Source: Deltaproteobacteria bacterium
GTDB taxonomy: Bacteria > Myxococcota_A > Polyangia > Polyangiales > Ga0077539
Length of the DNA: 64,000 nucleotides
NCBI GenBank assembly: GCA_030694465.1
Contig: JAUXYJ010000083.1
Span: forward strand, 1-64,000
Direction of reading: 5' to 3'
The notes under the pieces were generated by a model, which did no database searches, was not told the origin of the DNA, and worked only from the letters and a program-made list of their open reading frames with translations. This document shows positions 18,465-26,590 of this stretch, one piece after another (position 1 is the stretch's first letter; each line of letters starts with the position of its first letter). Both the position numbers and the translations under genes were made by a program.

Positions 18465-20174
18465 TCAGTACGCGTACTCGAACGCGAGCCGCTTGGCCCG
18501 CTCGATTCCGGTGACTCCCTCGACTATCCACCGCGTCCCCTGCAGACCGCGACGCTCAAGGTCTTCGAGCGCCGATCGCCAGTCTCCACCCTGCGCCAGC
18601 ACTGCGTCGAGGTCTGCCATCTTCGACTCGACACACACGCTCTCTTCCTCCCCGGGTCGATCCGAGCGCATCGAGCGCAGCGCCTCGCGAATCGCGTTCG
18701 CGGTGCTGTGATTCTCGACTCCGTCGTAGGCCAGCGCCCTCCAGCGATGGTGCGCCCGCTCGACATAGCGTTGAGCTGCGGACGGCTCGTGTGCCACGCC
18801 GAGCGCCCGATCGAACTCTCCCGCGCGCGTCCATGCCCCGGCGAGCGCGAGGCGAACGTACGGTGAGGACGCCAGCGGTCGCGCAATGGACTCTGCCCGC
18901 GCGATGGCGCCGCGATCGCGACGGATCCCCGCCACACGAATCGACTCGCACAACGCGTACGAGCATGCGCTCAGCTCGTCTCTCGCGAGCCAGCGTCGGA
19001 CGGCCTCGTCCGCTGCGACTTGCGCGTCGTCGTAGCGACGGAGCATCGCGAGCGCCCTCGCGCACGCGCCCAACGCCTTGATCGATCCCGGCTCCGCTGG
19101 CGCTAGGCGGACGCGGTCTCTCGCGCGCGCGACGTACTCGGGACAGCGCTCGTCCCCTGCGTCTGCTGCGGCCTGCACGATCTGCGCGACGTACTCGTTG
19201 CCGATGTCTTCAATGGCGTCATCGTCCCAGTCCAGCGCGATGCCTCGGCTACCCGCGACGCCCGCATGTCGTCGCGCGATCGAAGAGAGCGCGCGCAGCC
19301 GTGGGTGCTCTGCGATGCGCGACTGCAGCCACTCGAGCGCGCGCAGCGTCGCGGGCCAGTTGAGTCCGTGCCCTGCCAGCGTCCGTGCCCTGAGCGCTTG
19401 CAGCGCGTCTTCGAGCGCGGACGGCTCGATCGGGTCGGAGGGGGGCTGATCGAGCCGTCCGCCGAAGACCCGCGGGATCGCCTGGGAGAGTGACTCGACC
19501 TCGATGATCTCGAGCGATCGCGGGAGCTGCGCGACGATCGCTCTGGCCTCTGCCCCGTTGCTCGGGTGCACGAGGACGTCGGTGACTCCAAGGGCTGTGT
19601 GCGCGATGGCCGCGAGCTTGGCGTCCAACCCCTGGACGCCCGTGAGGGTCCCGTCGGCGTCCGCGAGGTTTGCGCTCGCGATGATGTGCGACGGGACGGC
19701 GTGTCCCGTGAGTGCAGAGATCCTCGCGAGCGCGAAGGACAACCCGAACGACAGGCCCTCGAGCGAGACGTTGTCCCCGAGGCCGTAGAGTGGCTTGGCC
19801 GTCGGCGTGGGCGCTTGCAGCGCACGGACGAAGCAGGTGAACGGCGCCTTGCGCTCGGCCGCCTGACCGGCGAGGTCCCACGCGTGTTCAGCGTCCTCCC
19901 GAAACCGGTCTTGCCCCAAAGGGTCGAGGACGAACACACGACCTCGCTGTTCGGGGCTCGACGCAACGTTGGTGCTCGCGGTCACCACCGCGACGATCCC
20001 CGGCGCAGGAGGTGAGGGCGACTCAAGGTCCGCGAACCACGATGCGGCCTGCAGCGCGCGATCCGCAGGAAATCCCCACGGCTTCGCGAGAGCCTCGCGG
20101 GCCAGATCGCCGCGCAATCGACGGACGGGGGTCGTCCCTCTCACTTCGTCGAGCAGCGAGAGTCCTGCGTTCAC
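18465..20174 (-). CDS. Lon-like (S16) protease with helical-repeat C-terminus, type III associated
   Basis: 569 aa from a GTG at 20174 sharing GTGA with the upstream stop. Residues ~135-238 align with the Lon proteolytic domain: LEGLSFGLS (S142 in the position of Lon GPSAG), ALTG, then GVQGLDAKLAAI with K186, followed by VTDVLVHPSN and a terminal strand/helix. The Ser-Lys spacing of 44 is close to the 43 of E. coli Lon (S679/K722). There is no AAA+ domain. The C-terminal ~330 residues are Ala/Leu/Arg-rich helical pairs like TPR repeats. A paralogue with the same layout is at 29528-31258. Position as second gene of the cas10 operon suggests a CRISPR-activated or housekeeping-independent protease; the trigger and substrate are unknown. 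Confidence 0.75.
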   Translation of the reverse strand: MNAGLSLLDEVRGTTPVRRLRGDLAREALAKPWGFPADRALQAASWFADLESPSPPAPGIVAVVTASTNVASSPEQRGRVFVLDPLGQDRFREDAEHAWDLAGQAAERKAPFTCFVRALQAPTPTAKPLYGLGDNVSLEGLSFGLSFALARISALTGHAVPSHIIASANLADADGTLTGVQGLDAKLAAIAHTALGVTDVLVHPSNGAEARAIVAQLPRSLEIIEVESLSQAIPRVFGGRLDQPPSDPIEPSALEDALQALRARTLAGHGLNWPATLRALEWLQSRIAEHPRLRALSSIARRHAGVAGSRGIALDWDDDAIEDIGNEYVAQIVQAAADAGDERCPEYVARARDRVRLAPAEPGSIKALGACARALAMLRRYDDAQVAADEAVRRWLARDELSACSYALCESIRVAGIRRDRGAIARAESIARPLASSPYVRLALAGAWTRAGEFDRALGVAHEPSAAQRYVERAHHRWRALAYDGVENHSTANAIREALRSMRSDRPGEEESVCVESKMADLDAVLAQGGDWRSALEDLERRGLQGTRWIVEGVTGIERAKRLAFEYAY

Positions 20175-21226
20175 AGCACGAGCTCCGCCCACCACTGGTA
20201 GGACTCTTCGTCCGCGCACGCCTCGAGCTGCGGGCTGGCGCCACGAAGGTCGATTTCGCCCCACGTGGTCGCGTAGGTCTGCGCCTCTCGATCGAGGTCG
20301 GTCAGCGCGGCACGCAGCGCAGCAGCGTTGTCGCCGCGCTCGGCGAGCACCAGTACCGACTGCAGGTCGTCTCGGCGTTCGAGCCACGAGAGCGCCAGTC
20401 GCGTGGCGCGCTCGGGTGAGTCCGCGCAGGCAGCGAGCAGTGACGCGAGTTCGTCGTGAAGACGGTCGATCTCGGCGTAGCCGCCGTCGAAGACCGCTCC
20501 TCGGTGTGCGTCCGAGAGCGAGCCGAACCAGTCGCGCGCCCGGTCCAGCGGACCTCGACGCTCGCGAAGCAGCGCGAACACGTCGACGCCACGCTGGCGC
20601 GCCGCGTCGGTGGACCACAACCGCGCCGCCGTCCCCACCGCTGCGACCCTCTCGAACGGGCCCGCGTGCAACGCGATGGAGAGCTTCTTCTCCATCCAGT
20701 CTGCCATCGAACACTCCCCCATCACCTGTTCCATTTCAGGAACCTCGATCGGCGCGGAGAGATCCCCGAGCCGCACTGCTTCTTCACTCGCGACCGCAAC
20801 GGTCGAGACCCGAACGTGCGATCCGAGCAGCTCGAGCACGATGTGCGATCCACCGTGCTGCATCAACGCAAACGCGGGATGCCCTGGGTCGCGGCCGTCC
20901 AACACCAACGTGCCCTGCGCGTTCGCAACCGCGCGCTCGAACGCGACGAGCTCCATGCCCTCGACGTCGAAGAGCCACACTCCCGGAAACTGGTTTGAGT
21001 GAAACAGCCGCTCACCCGCCCCTTCGAGGGATGCCAGCGCCGGCGCGATGCCTGCGACGGGGGACAGATCGCGCAGTCTTCCGTCATCGGCGAGCCTGAG
21101 CAGGTCTTCCTGCGACGCGAGGCCTCGATGCTTCGTGACTGCAGGGACATCGAGCTCGACGGCAAGGGTCGGCTCGGAAGCCTCGATCCCGTGTGCTCGA
21201 AGAAAATCGCGTGCGTTCGTACTCAT
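20171..21226 (-). CDS. Unknown ~350-aa protein paired with the Lon-like protease
   Basis: 351 aa, first gene after the promoter at 21300-21326; start ATG preceded by AAGGA. Not recognised. The first ~150 residues are mixed alpha/beta; the C-terminal half is helical and contains RRDDLQSVLVLAERG (about 287-301) followed by an Ala-rich helix ending LDREAQTY. The corresponding protein upstream of the second Lon-like gene (31261-32340) has RARDQLESVLVGL followed by a helix ending RFDEQAS, a shared pattern that suggests the two are related. Possible roles are protease adaptor, protease substrate or anti-sigma factor; none is shown by sequence. Confidence 0.7.
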   Translation of the reverse strand: MSTNARDFLRAHGIEASEPTLAVELDVPAVTKHRGLASQEDLLRLADDGRLRDLSPVAGIAPALASLEGAGERLFHSNQFPGVWLFDVEGMELVAFERAVANAQGTLVLDGRDPGHPAFALMQHGGSHIVLELLGSHVRVSTVAVASEEAVRLGDLSAPIEVPEMEQVMGECSMADWMEKKLSIALHAGPFERVAAVGTAARLWSTDAARQRGVDVFALLRERRGPLDRARDWFGSLSDAHRGAVFDGGYAEIDRLHDELASLLAACADSPERATRLALSWLERRDDLQSVLVLAERGDNAAALRAALTDLDREAQTYATTWGEIDLRGASPQLEACADEESYQWWAELVL

Positions 21227-21299
21227 CGCTGTGTTCCTTGCCGCGTGGGTCTGCGCGGGCTGGCGGCCACGAGGACCCAGGCGTCGTTTCGTACAGGTA

Positions 21300-21326
21300 G
21301 ACGATTCAGGGACAGGCTTGCTGACA
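21300..21326 (-). promoter_or_regulatory. Island ECF-type promoter for the Lon/type III CRISPR operon
   Basis: Minus strand: TGTCAGCAA, then TCGTC exactly 15 nt after GTCAGC. A perfect match to the island consensus, 74 bases upstream of the first gene of the P-Lon-cas10-csx10 operon and 13 bases from the end of the sigma gene. Between this copy and the one at 54012-54038 the spacer is also similar (CC, GTCCC, TGAA), beyond the core motif. Confidence 0.8.
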
Positions 21327-21339
21327 CGCGCTCCCTCGT

Positions 21340-22014
21340 CTAGCGGCTCTTTCTCCGTTGCCGCGAACGCTCGATGAACGCCAGCACGAGCCTGTACTCG
21401 GACTCATCGAACTTGCCCGACTCGAGCCACTTGGATGCGTACTCTCGCATCTTCTTGCGCCAGCGGCAGTGATGCTGCTGCAGGGTGAGTCGAAGGGTGG
21501 GACGATCCCCTGATACTTCTCCGAGCAGGTCGTCGTTGCAGATCGAGGGATCGCTCGCGAGTTGCTGTACCTGCGCGAACACTGCCGTCAGCGCTGGATA
21601 CCTCTCGACGACCGCCTTATCGAGCGACGACAGCGCCCGTCGAAGATCTTCTCCGAGTTGCTCGCTGGAGGATTCGTGCCCGTCGACGGTCTGCGTCGGT
21701 GTTGTGTCGACGTACCCGTCCATGGCTGGCTTCGCGCTCTTCTGCTCCTTCCGCCACGCACTGATCGCTGCGTTCTGCGCGACCCGAAACAAATAGGCTC
21801 GCGCCTCGTCGTCTGATTGAGCTCGCAGGCGCTCGCGCCCTTCTTTCTGCCAGAAGCTCATAAGCTTCTCGAGCGCGTCCTGGACGCGGTCGTCGAGATC
21901 ATTCCTGGGGACCTTCGGGCGCAACCACGCCGAAACCTGCTTGGTGAGGACGGCCAGGCAATTCGCGTCGCCGCGGTCAAACGTGCCCTCCACCAGCGTA
22001 TAGATCGCCGTCAT
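21340..22014 (-). CDS. ECF-like sigma factor (sigma 1)
   Basis: 224 aa. Sigma region 2 is seen at ~38-95: DLDDRVQDALEKL, EARAYLFRVAQNAAISAWRKE. Region 4 is atypical (about 155-200, GEVSGDRPTLRLTLQQHHCRWRKKMREYA). It overlaps the upstream DUF3800-like gene by ATGA and ends 13 bases before the promoter of the Lon/type III operon. No anti-sigma with recognisable domain is adjacent. It is a candidate for the factor that reads the 13 island promoters. Confidence is high for an ECF-type sigma-70 relative, low for its exact regulon. Confidence 0.75.
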   Translation of the reverse strand: MTAIYTLVEGTFDRGDANCLAVLTKQVSAWLRPKVPRNDLDDRVQDALEKLMSFWQKEGRERLRAQSDDEARAYLFRVAQNAAISAWRKEQKSAKPAMDGYVDTTPTQTVDGHESSSEQLGEDLRRALSSLDKAVVERYPALTAVFAQVQQLASDPSICNDDLLGEVSGDRPTLRLTLQQHHCRWRKKMREYASKWLESGKFDESEYRLVLAFIERSRQRRKSR

Positions 22015-23147
22015 CGAAGGGCTCCGACCCAGTTCTCCATCGCCGCCGTCGCTTCACGAGCCCACCTTGGACTCGGCGGAACCGCGGATCCTTGGCGACC
22101 TGCTGCAATGTCCGTCAATCGAACTCTCCACGGATCCGGGAGGGCGATCGTTGGAATGGGGCCTGCCCCTGGCTCGATTTGCGGAGCAGCGAGCGGGCGC
22201 AGCCCGGTGATTTGTTCCATCTGGGTGGCCAACTGGGTCCAATCGGCGCATTGGGCGCGCAGCACTCTGCGGAGCCGATGCGCGAGAAAGTCCACCAGCA
22301 CCAGACCCGCCTCGGGGTTGGCTCGGTAGTCTACCGGCAGCTCGGGATTGAGAAACGTGCTCTCGCACGGTTTGTCCGGTGACTCCCCGTCCGGGAAGGT
22401 CCCGCGCGCCGCGCGCGCCGCGAGTTGCACGTCGGTCACGTGCAGCGTGTGTCGTCCGATGCGCTCGGTGGCGACATGTCTCCGTGCAACGAGGGCTCGC
22501 ACGGACTCGCGTCGCCTCGGCCGCTGGCGCAGCAGCGCAAATGTGCGCTCGAACAATCCGCGCAGCGTGTCGAGGTACCGATCCGCGTGTGGATCGACGG
22601 AAGGCTGTGACTGCGACGACACTGCAGCGACGACGAACACCGAGTCCTCTCCGAGAGTCTTCCTGAGCCCCAGGAGTGTCTGTTTCAGCGAGCTCGCGAT
22701 CGCGTCGAGCCTCGCGCGCAGGCACGCCGTCTCCTCGGGAAGCACGTGCCGAAGCGCGGTCGTCGCCTCAACGTGCCGGTCGTGATCGATACGACGGGAC
22801 TTGCTCGAGAGCTCGACGAGGGATTGCACTTCAGGATACGTGCTTTGTTGCATCCAGCGCCAGGCTGCATCGATCGATGACGCCACCGGAGATCGCGCAC
22901 ATCGGTCGTCGGGCAGATCCTTGCACGCGATCACGAGCTGCGTTGCGTACACGAGCGCGTTCGCATGCAGGGGCCATGGCACCTCCGGAACGAGCGTGGA
23001 CAGCTGCGCACGCAGCGCACGATCGAGCTCGTGGTGGTTCGCGCTTCGCAGGAGCAGACCGACCACAGCGGAGGTGTCTTCGCCGTCGAACGCCCCGGTT
23101 TCGTCGACGTACAGCCGCCACGTTTGGCCCTCGCCACGCCTTCCCAT
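22011..23147 (-). CDS. DUF3800-like (RNase H-fold) protein
   Basis: 378 aa from ATG 23147 (a TTG 36 bases upstream is possible). The N-terminal LYVDETGAF...AVVGLLL and the C-terminal EAGLVLVDFLAHRLRRVL match the DUF3800 pattern (a DES/TG strand near the start and an LADxxA-like helix near the end) of an RNase H-like fold; the first Asp would be a metal ligand. The gene overlaps the sigma factor start by 4 bases, so the two are translationally coupled. DUF3800 proteins are frequent in phage and defence loci; function is unproven. Confidence 0.6.
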   Translation of the reverse strand: MGRRGEGQTWRLYVDETGAFDGEDTSAVVGLLLRSANHHELDRALRAQLSTLVPEVPWPLHANALVYATQLVIACKDLPDDRCARSPVASSIDAAWRWMQQSTYPEVQSLVELSSKSRRIDHDRHVEATTALRHVLPEETACLRARLDAIASSLKQTLLGLRKTLGEDSVFVVAAVSSQSQPSVDPHADRYLDTLRGLFERTFALLRQRPRRRESVRALVARRHVATERIGRHTLHVTDVQLAARAARGTFPDGESPDKPCESTFLNPELPVDYRANPEAGLVLVDFLAHRLRRVLRAQCADWTQLATQMEQITGLRPLAAPQIEPGAGPIPTIALPDPWRVRLTDIAAGRQGSAVPPSPRWAREATAAMENWVGALR

Positions 23148-23276
23148 CGGGCGAGCATGGCTTGTCTGTGACCCGAAGATCAACGGGTTTGTGCCCGATC
23201 TTCTGCGCCCGGTGCGCCGACGTCGTGTCCGCGTAGCCGTCGACCTGCGAGCCCGCGCGCCGCGGCGGTCACGCCG

Positions 23277-24833
23277 TTATCTCTGCGCACAAACACTGGC
23301 CTGCGGACAGCTGAGACAGATCGCGTCTGCGATGTCCCAGGACTCCTGGCAGATTCTCCAGCCCGCGGTGGTCTCGACGAGTCGCCACACGAACGTGCCC
23401 CGCAGCTCCTCGCAGGGGACATTGCGATTTCTGCTTGCGGAGGGGTCGCGCCACTCCGCGTGTGCGAGAAAGCGAACGACTCGCGCGTTGGGGTTCTCGG
23501 GGTCTACGCACACACGGGCTGCCTCGCTGGGTCGGCGCGACGGAAGGTCCTCGTTGCGCACCCGACGCTGCGAGCGAAACCAGCCTCCGTCTGCGATTCT
23601 GCCGCGCCACGTTCCTCGGAGCGCTTCGGCGACATTGCGATCGGGGGTCTGCCGGGATCCGTGAATCGATGCGAACGGCGTGTACATATCCTCGAACGCG
23701 TGTCCCACGGGATGCTGCACACTGTCATCCCAGCGAGCGAGCACCGACTCGGGCGACTCAACCGCGCTGGATCCTGCGGGCGAGTTGTACGCGTGGGGCG
23801 CTGAAAGCGTCGTTGGTCGTTCAGCGGCGCGGTGCTCGCTGTGGAGACGCGTGTCGTTCGAGAGCGCGACGGTCGCCGCCATCGATCCACCGAGCAGCAA
23901 GACGACGAGCGCGACCGGCGCGGCGAGCGAGCGATTGGCCCGAACAGGCGTCGTCGCGCTTGGCGACGGTGCTGTGTGCACGAACTGCAAATGGGTCGAT
24001 AGGGGCGAGTTCAGCGAGGGGGGGGCTGAGAAGAGATGCTGTGGAGAGGGAGAGGCCGCTGGGGCTGCTGGAGGGAAAGCTGGCGGTTGTGTGACGGGTG
24101 CTGGTTCAGGGACTGGCGCACGTTCCACGGGGACAGCAGTCGAAGATGCGTGGAGTGGCTCGAGCAGCTCGTTCGATCCGAAGAGACGCAACATGAGCGA
24201 GTACATCGCTTGGAGCGCTCCCGGATACACGTCGATGTGACTTGCCGAGCGAAACACCCACGCCGCAAGGTCGGGCTCAACCGGAGCCGGTGATTCCACT
24301 TTCTCGTAGTCGGCTCGATGGGACAGGACGTTTCGAAATTGTCCGGCCAGAAACAAGTTCAGGATGCCGAAGTCGCGCTCGCCATTGCCGAGCGCCTCGG
24401 TCAGCTCGCGCGCAACGTTCGCTGGCTGGAGCTGTGAGTCCGTGAAGATCCAGTGTGCGATGTCCAGAAGGGATGGAATTGCCTTGGGGTCTTGCTTGTC
24501 TCGGACGCGCTGGCGGTCCTTGAGGTAGCGAACAAGCACGTCCTTCGAACGCTTCGGTCCCGTTACGCTCTCGACAGCAGCTCTTCCCTCCGGTGTGGTG
24601 AGCCAACGGTCGAGTCGATGAAGCACGATGCTGTGCAGAAGATCGGCCAGGGTCCGCCCAGCCTCGATGCGCGCGTTTCGCTGGTACTCGAGCTTGCGCG
24701 GGTCGTTGACGAGCGACTTCTCGGCGGCTGCAATCGCGGTCGCGAGCTGGTCGACGAAGCGACGCTCGTCCTCCGAGAATTTGCAGTTCGCGACGCGCAG
24801 ACTCGCTGCTGACAGTGCGTGGGTGGTGTTCAT
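23277..24833 (-). CDS. Membrane-anchored HEPN-like protein with extracytoplasmic NTF2-like domain
   Basis: 518 aa; start ATG 24833 preceded by GAGGAGG. Residues ~15-220 are helical and include GQFRNVLSH (R167 to H172), an Rx4H motif of HEPN ribonucleases. A Pro/Ala/Ser-rich linker (230-300) leads to a single transmembrane helix (about 304-323, LAAPVALVVLLLGG). The C-terminal ~170 residues look like an NTF2/SnoaL-type fold (VLARWDDSVQHP...; FVWRLVETTAGWRICQESW) with several Cys. By topology the HEPN-like part is cytoplasmic and the NTF2-like part external. This would suit an abortive RNase regulated from the membrane. No island promoter was found upstream. Confidence 0.6.
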   Translation of the reverse strand: MNTTHALSAASLRVANCKFSEDERRFVDQLATAIAAAEKSLVNDPRKLEYQRNARIEAGRTLADLLHSIVLHRLDRWLTTPEGRAAVESVTGPKRSKDVLVRYLKDRQRVRDKQDPKAIPSLLDIAHWIFTDSQLQPANVARELTEALGNGERDFGILNLFLAGQFRNVLSHRADYEKVESPAPVEPDLAAWVFRSASHIDVYPGALQAMYSLMLRLFGSNELLEPLHASSTAVPVERAPVPEPAPVTQPPAFPPAAPAASPSPQHLFSAPPSLNSPLSTHLQFVHTAPSPSATTPVRANRSLAAPVALVVLLLGGSMAATVALSNDTRLHSEHRAAERPTTLSAPHAYNSPAGSSAVESPESVLARWDDSVQHPVGHAFEDMYTPFASIHGSRQTPDRNVAEALRGTWRGRIADGGWFRSQRRVRNEDLPSRRPSEAARVCVDPENPNARVVRFLAHAEWRDPSASRNRNVPCEELRGTFVWRLVETTAGWRICQESWDIADAICLSCPQASVCAQR

Positions 24834-24873
24834 GCGGCACCTCCTCGGGCAACGCGCCGACCGGACTTGGCGT

Positions 24874-25062
24874 TCAGGACCTGTGGCTTCCAGCGAGGAC
24901 AGTATCACTTCCGAAGCGCCAGAATCCGACTGGTCCGCCAGCGACCCGTTCGTGCCGAACCCACTTGTCGTACAGCACCGCCTCGCGGCCGGTCACGGCA
25001 GCGAGCGCCGCCGGGAGGACCGCCGACACCGTGACGTCGAGCCGGTTTTCCAGGTGCTCCAC
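24874..25062 (-). CDS. Possible small protein, unknown
   Basis: 62 aa from a GTG at 25062 with GGAAGG 7 bases upstream. The product (MEHLENRLDVTVSAVLP...) has a balanced composition with LYDKWVRHERV and FWRFGSDTVL segments, unlike the Arg/Ser-rich shadow frames around it. It sits alone in the 308-base gap between the glycine-zipper gene and the HEPN-like gene. It may be a real small gene or the tail of a decayed one. Confidence 0.3.
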   Translation of the reverse strand: MEHLENRLDVTVSAVLPAALAAVTGREAVLYDKWVRHERVAGGPVGFWRFGSDTVLAGSHRS

Positions 25063-25141
25063 GCCAGCCTTCCGCCGCGAGCATCCGCGCGCGAGGGGCC
25101 TGCGAATCCGCGAGCACAGTTCGCGTTCGACGCGGCAGCGG

Positions 25142-25528
25142 TCAGCGAGCCGCGAGCCTGATGCGCACGCGTCCCGGCGAGGCCGATTCGACCCAGAGAA
25201 GCACTGCAGTCGCGCCGACCGCAGCGCCGAGCACGCCGCCTACGACCGCGCCGGCGAGGGCTCCGGTCTCACCTGCGATGCGCCCGCCGAGCGCGGCCCC
25301 AGTCATCGCGCCGGTGGCGGTGCACCCGACCATCGTCAGCGCGATGTCTCGGAGCCTCGAGTCTGTGATCTGGTCGAGGCAGTCCTTCGCGACCGCGTAG
25401 CCCTCGCGACGGAGCAGATGCAGCACTCCTTCGGCGACGTGGTTCGCGAGATCGACCGCGATGTCGCGCCCGGACCTGTGCTGGCGCACGATTCTTGCCG
25501 CGACGTCCTCCACTGTACGCCCGCTCAT
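25142..25528 (-). CDS. Glycine-zipper membrane protein
   Basis: 128 aa, ATGA overlap with the preceding gene. The N-terminal ~65 residues are soluble and helical (VEDVAARIVRQ, HLLRREGYAVAKDCLDQI). Residues 70-115 form two Gly/Ala hairpin segments (GAMTGAALGGRIAGE, GALAGAVVGGVLGAAVG), a glycine-zipper pattern typical of membrane-inserting or pore-like proteins. Co-transcribed with the 150-aa protein before it. Possibly an effector or its partner. Confidence 0.6.
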   Translation of the reverse strand: MSGRTVEDVAARIVRQHRSGRDIAVDLANHVAEGVLHLLRREGYAVAKDCLDQITDSRLRDIALTMVGCTATGAMTGAALGGRIAGETGALAGAVVGGVLGAAVGATAVLLWVESASPGRVRIRLAAR

Positions 25529-25977
25529 GCTCCTGCTCCTCCGTTCCGCACCGAGTCATCCTCTTCGTCAAAGAACACCGCATCGTCGTCGGAGACGGCC
25601 GTGTGCCGCGCTCGCTCGACCTTCTCGAGCGAGTCCGCGCCGCACTCGTCGGCGTCGCATACGACCTTCGTCGTCAGCGCTGCACCGGCGACGCCGCCCA
25701 CAGTGGTCACGACCGCGGTGCCACCGGCGACCCCGAAGCCACCCGCGGCGAGGCTGCCACCGCCCAACGCTGCGAGGCCTGCGTTCGCCGCGGCAGCGCC
25801 AGCGAGGGTGCCGCCGCCCGCCCCGATGCCGATCGCGGACGCCGCAGCACCCACGAGTGGAGCTGCGACCATCGCCACCCCCGCTACGGCGGTCCCGCCG
25901 AAAACTACGACGATCCCCTTCTGCCACGCGGGCATCTGCGCCACCCGCTCACACGCCTTCAGTACGAGATGTCTCAT
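25525..25977 (-). CDS. Gly/Ala-rich membrane protein, IFI6-like in appearance
   Basis: 150 aa; ATG 25977 is 20 bases downstream of the island promoter. Residues ~20-100 are an almost uninterrupted Gly/Ala/Val hydrophobic block (GVAMVAAPLVGAAASAIGIG, then further GGG repeats), followed by an acidic tail (DDDAVFFDEEDD). The 'VAAPLVGAAASAIG' arrangement recalls the interferon-induced IFI6/ISG12 family core (AAPVVLSAIGFTGAG). The likeness may be compositional. Two cysteines (CDADEC) follow the hydrophobic block. Likely membrane-inserting; toxin or pore function is inference. Confidence 0.55.
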   Translation of the reverse strand: MRHLVLKACERVAQMPAWQKGIVVVFGGTAVAGVAMVAAPLVGAAASAIGIGAGGGTLAGAAAANAGLAALGGGSLAAGGFGVAGGTAVVTTVGGVAGAALTTKVVCDADECGADSLEKVERARHTAVSDDDAVFFDEEDDSVRNGGAGA

Positions 25978-25996
25978 GCTTGTTCCTCGACAGGGA

Positions 25997-26023
25997 CACG
26001 TCGCAGCGTGCGGCTTGCTGACA
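25997..26023 (-). promoter_or_regulatory. Island ECF-type promoter (variant -10) for glycine-zipper pair
   Basis: Minus strand: TGTCAGCAA, 15-nt spacing after GTCAGC, then ACGTG instead of TCGTC. It lies 20 bases upstream of the ATG at 25977. Confidence 0.6.
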
Positions 26024-26216
26024 TGAACCTCGTGGGCTTGACGGAGCCATCGGGCCGGCCGGGGATCTCATGCCGAATCTGCGTCGAGCCCGCTTACTGT
26101 TGCGCGCCTGGAAATCGAACGGACATCGACACCGCGTGATCGGGGCGTCCTCTGCGGGGGGCTCTCGGAGGCACTCTGATTTCTACAGCGAGGTGCACGC
26201 TGTCCGCGGTTGATTC

Positions 26217-26552
26217 TCAGCGTGCCCAGAATCTGCGTGTTGGACCGGGGGTTCGCCAATTGTGCGATCGCGACAACCCTCCTCTCGGGGCTCTCCCGAC
26301 ATCCCCGCAGTCGTTCACTAACTCCCAGTCCGCGCAATACCTACGATGCTGCGTTTGAGCCGGCAACCTCTCTCGCTCCGCCATCTCGCGAGTCTCTCGG
26401 ACGGCCGCCCATAACGCTGCTCGCTCGGCGGGTTCCAATGCGACGCGCTCTTCAGGCAACAGCACCACGAATCCAGACTGGACCCGGCCGAGCCCGAACC
26501 GCTCCAGTAACTCGGCGTCCCCCGCGAGCGGCGGCACGTAATGCCGCCCCAC
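26217..26552 (-). pseudogene. Possible gene fragment of unknown origin
   Basis: Open frame of 111 codons whose first ~70 (GRHYVPPLAGDAELLERFGLG..., EPAERAALWAAVRETREMA) look like genuine protein, then degenerate into Arg/Ser-rich sequence. It runs opposite to the helicase remnant and has no clear ribosome site. Probably debris of a decayed gene; it could also be chance. Confidence 0.2.
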
Positions 26553-26590
26553 GCGCCCGCCTCCGTTCGAAATTCGCGGCCGACCACCTG

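Noticed and set aside
10051..21326. CRISPR array expected beside the type III genes
   Set aside because: No regularly spaced direct repeats seen here or elsewhere in the window.
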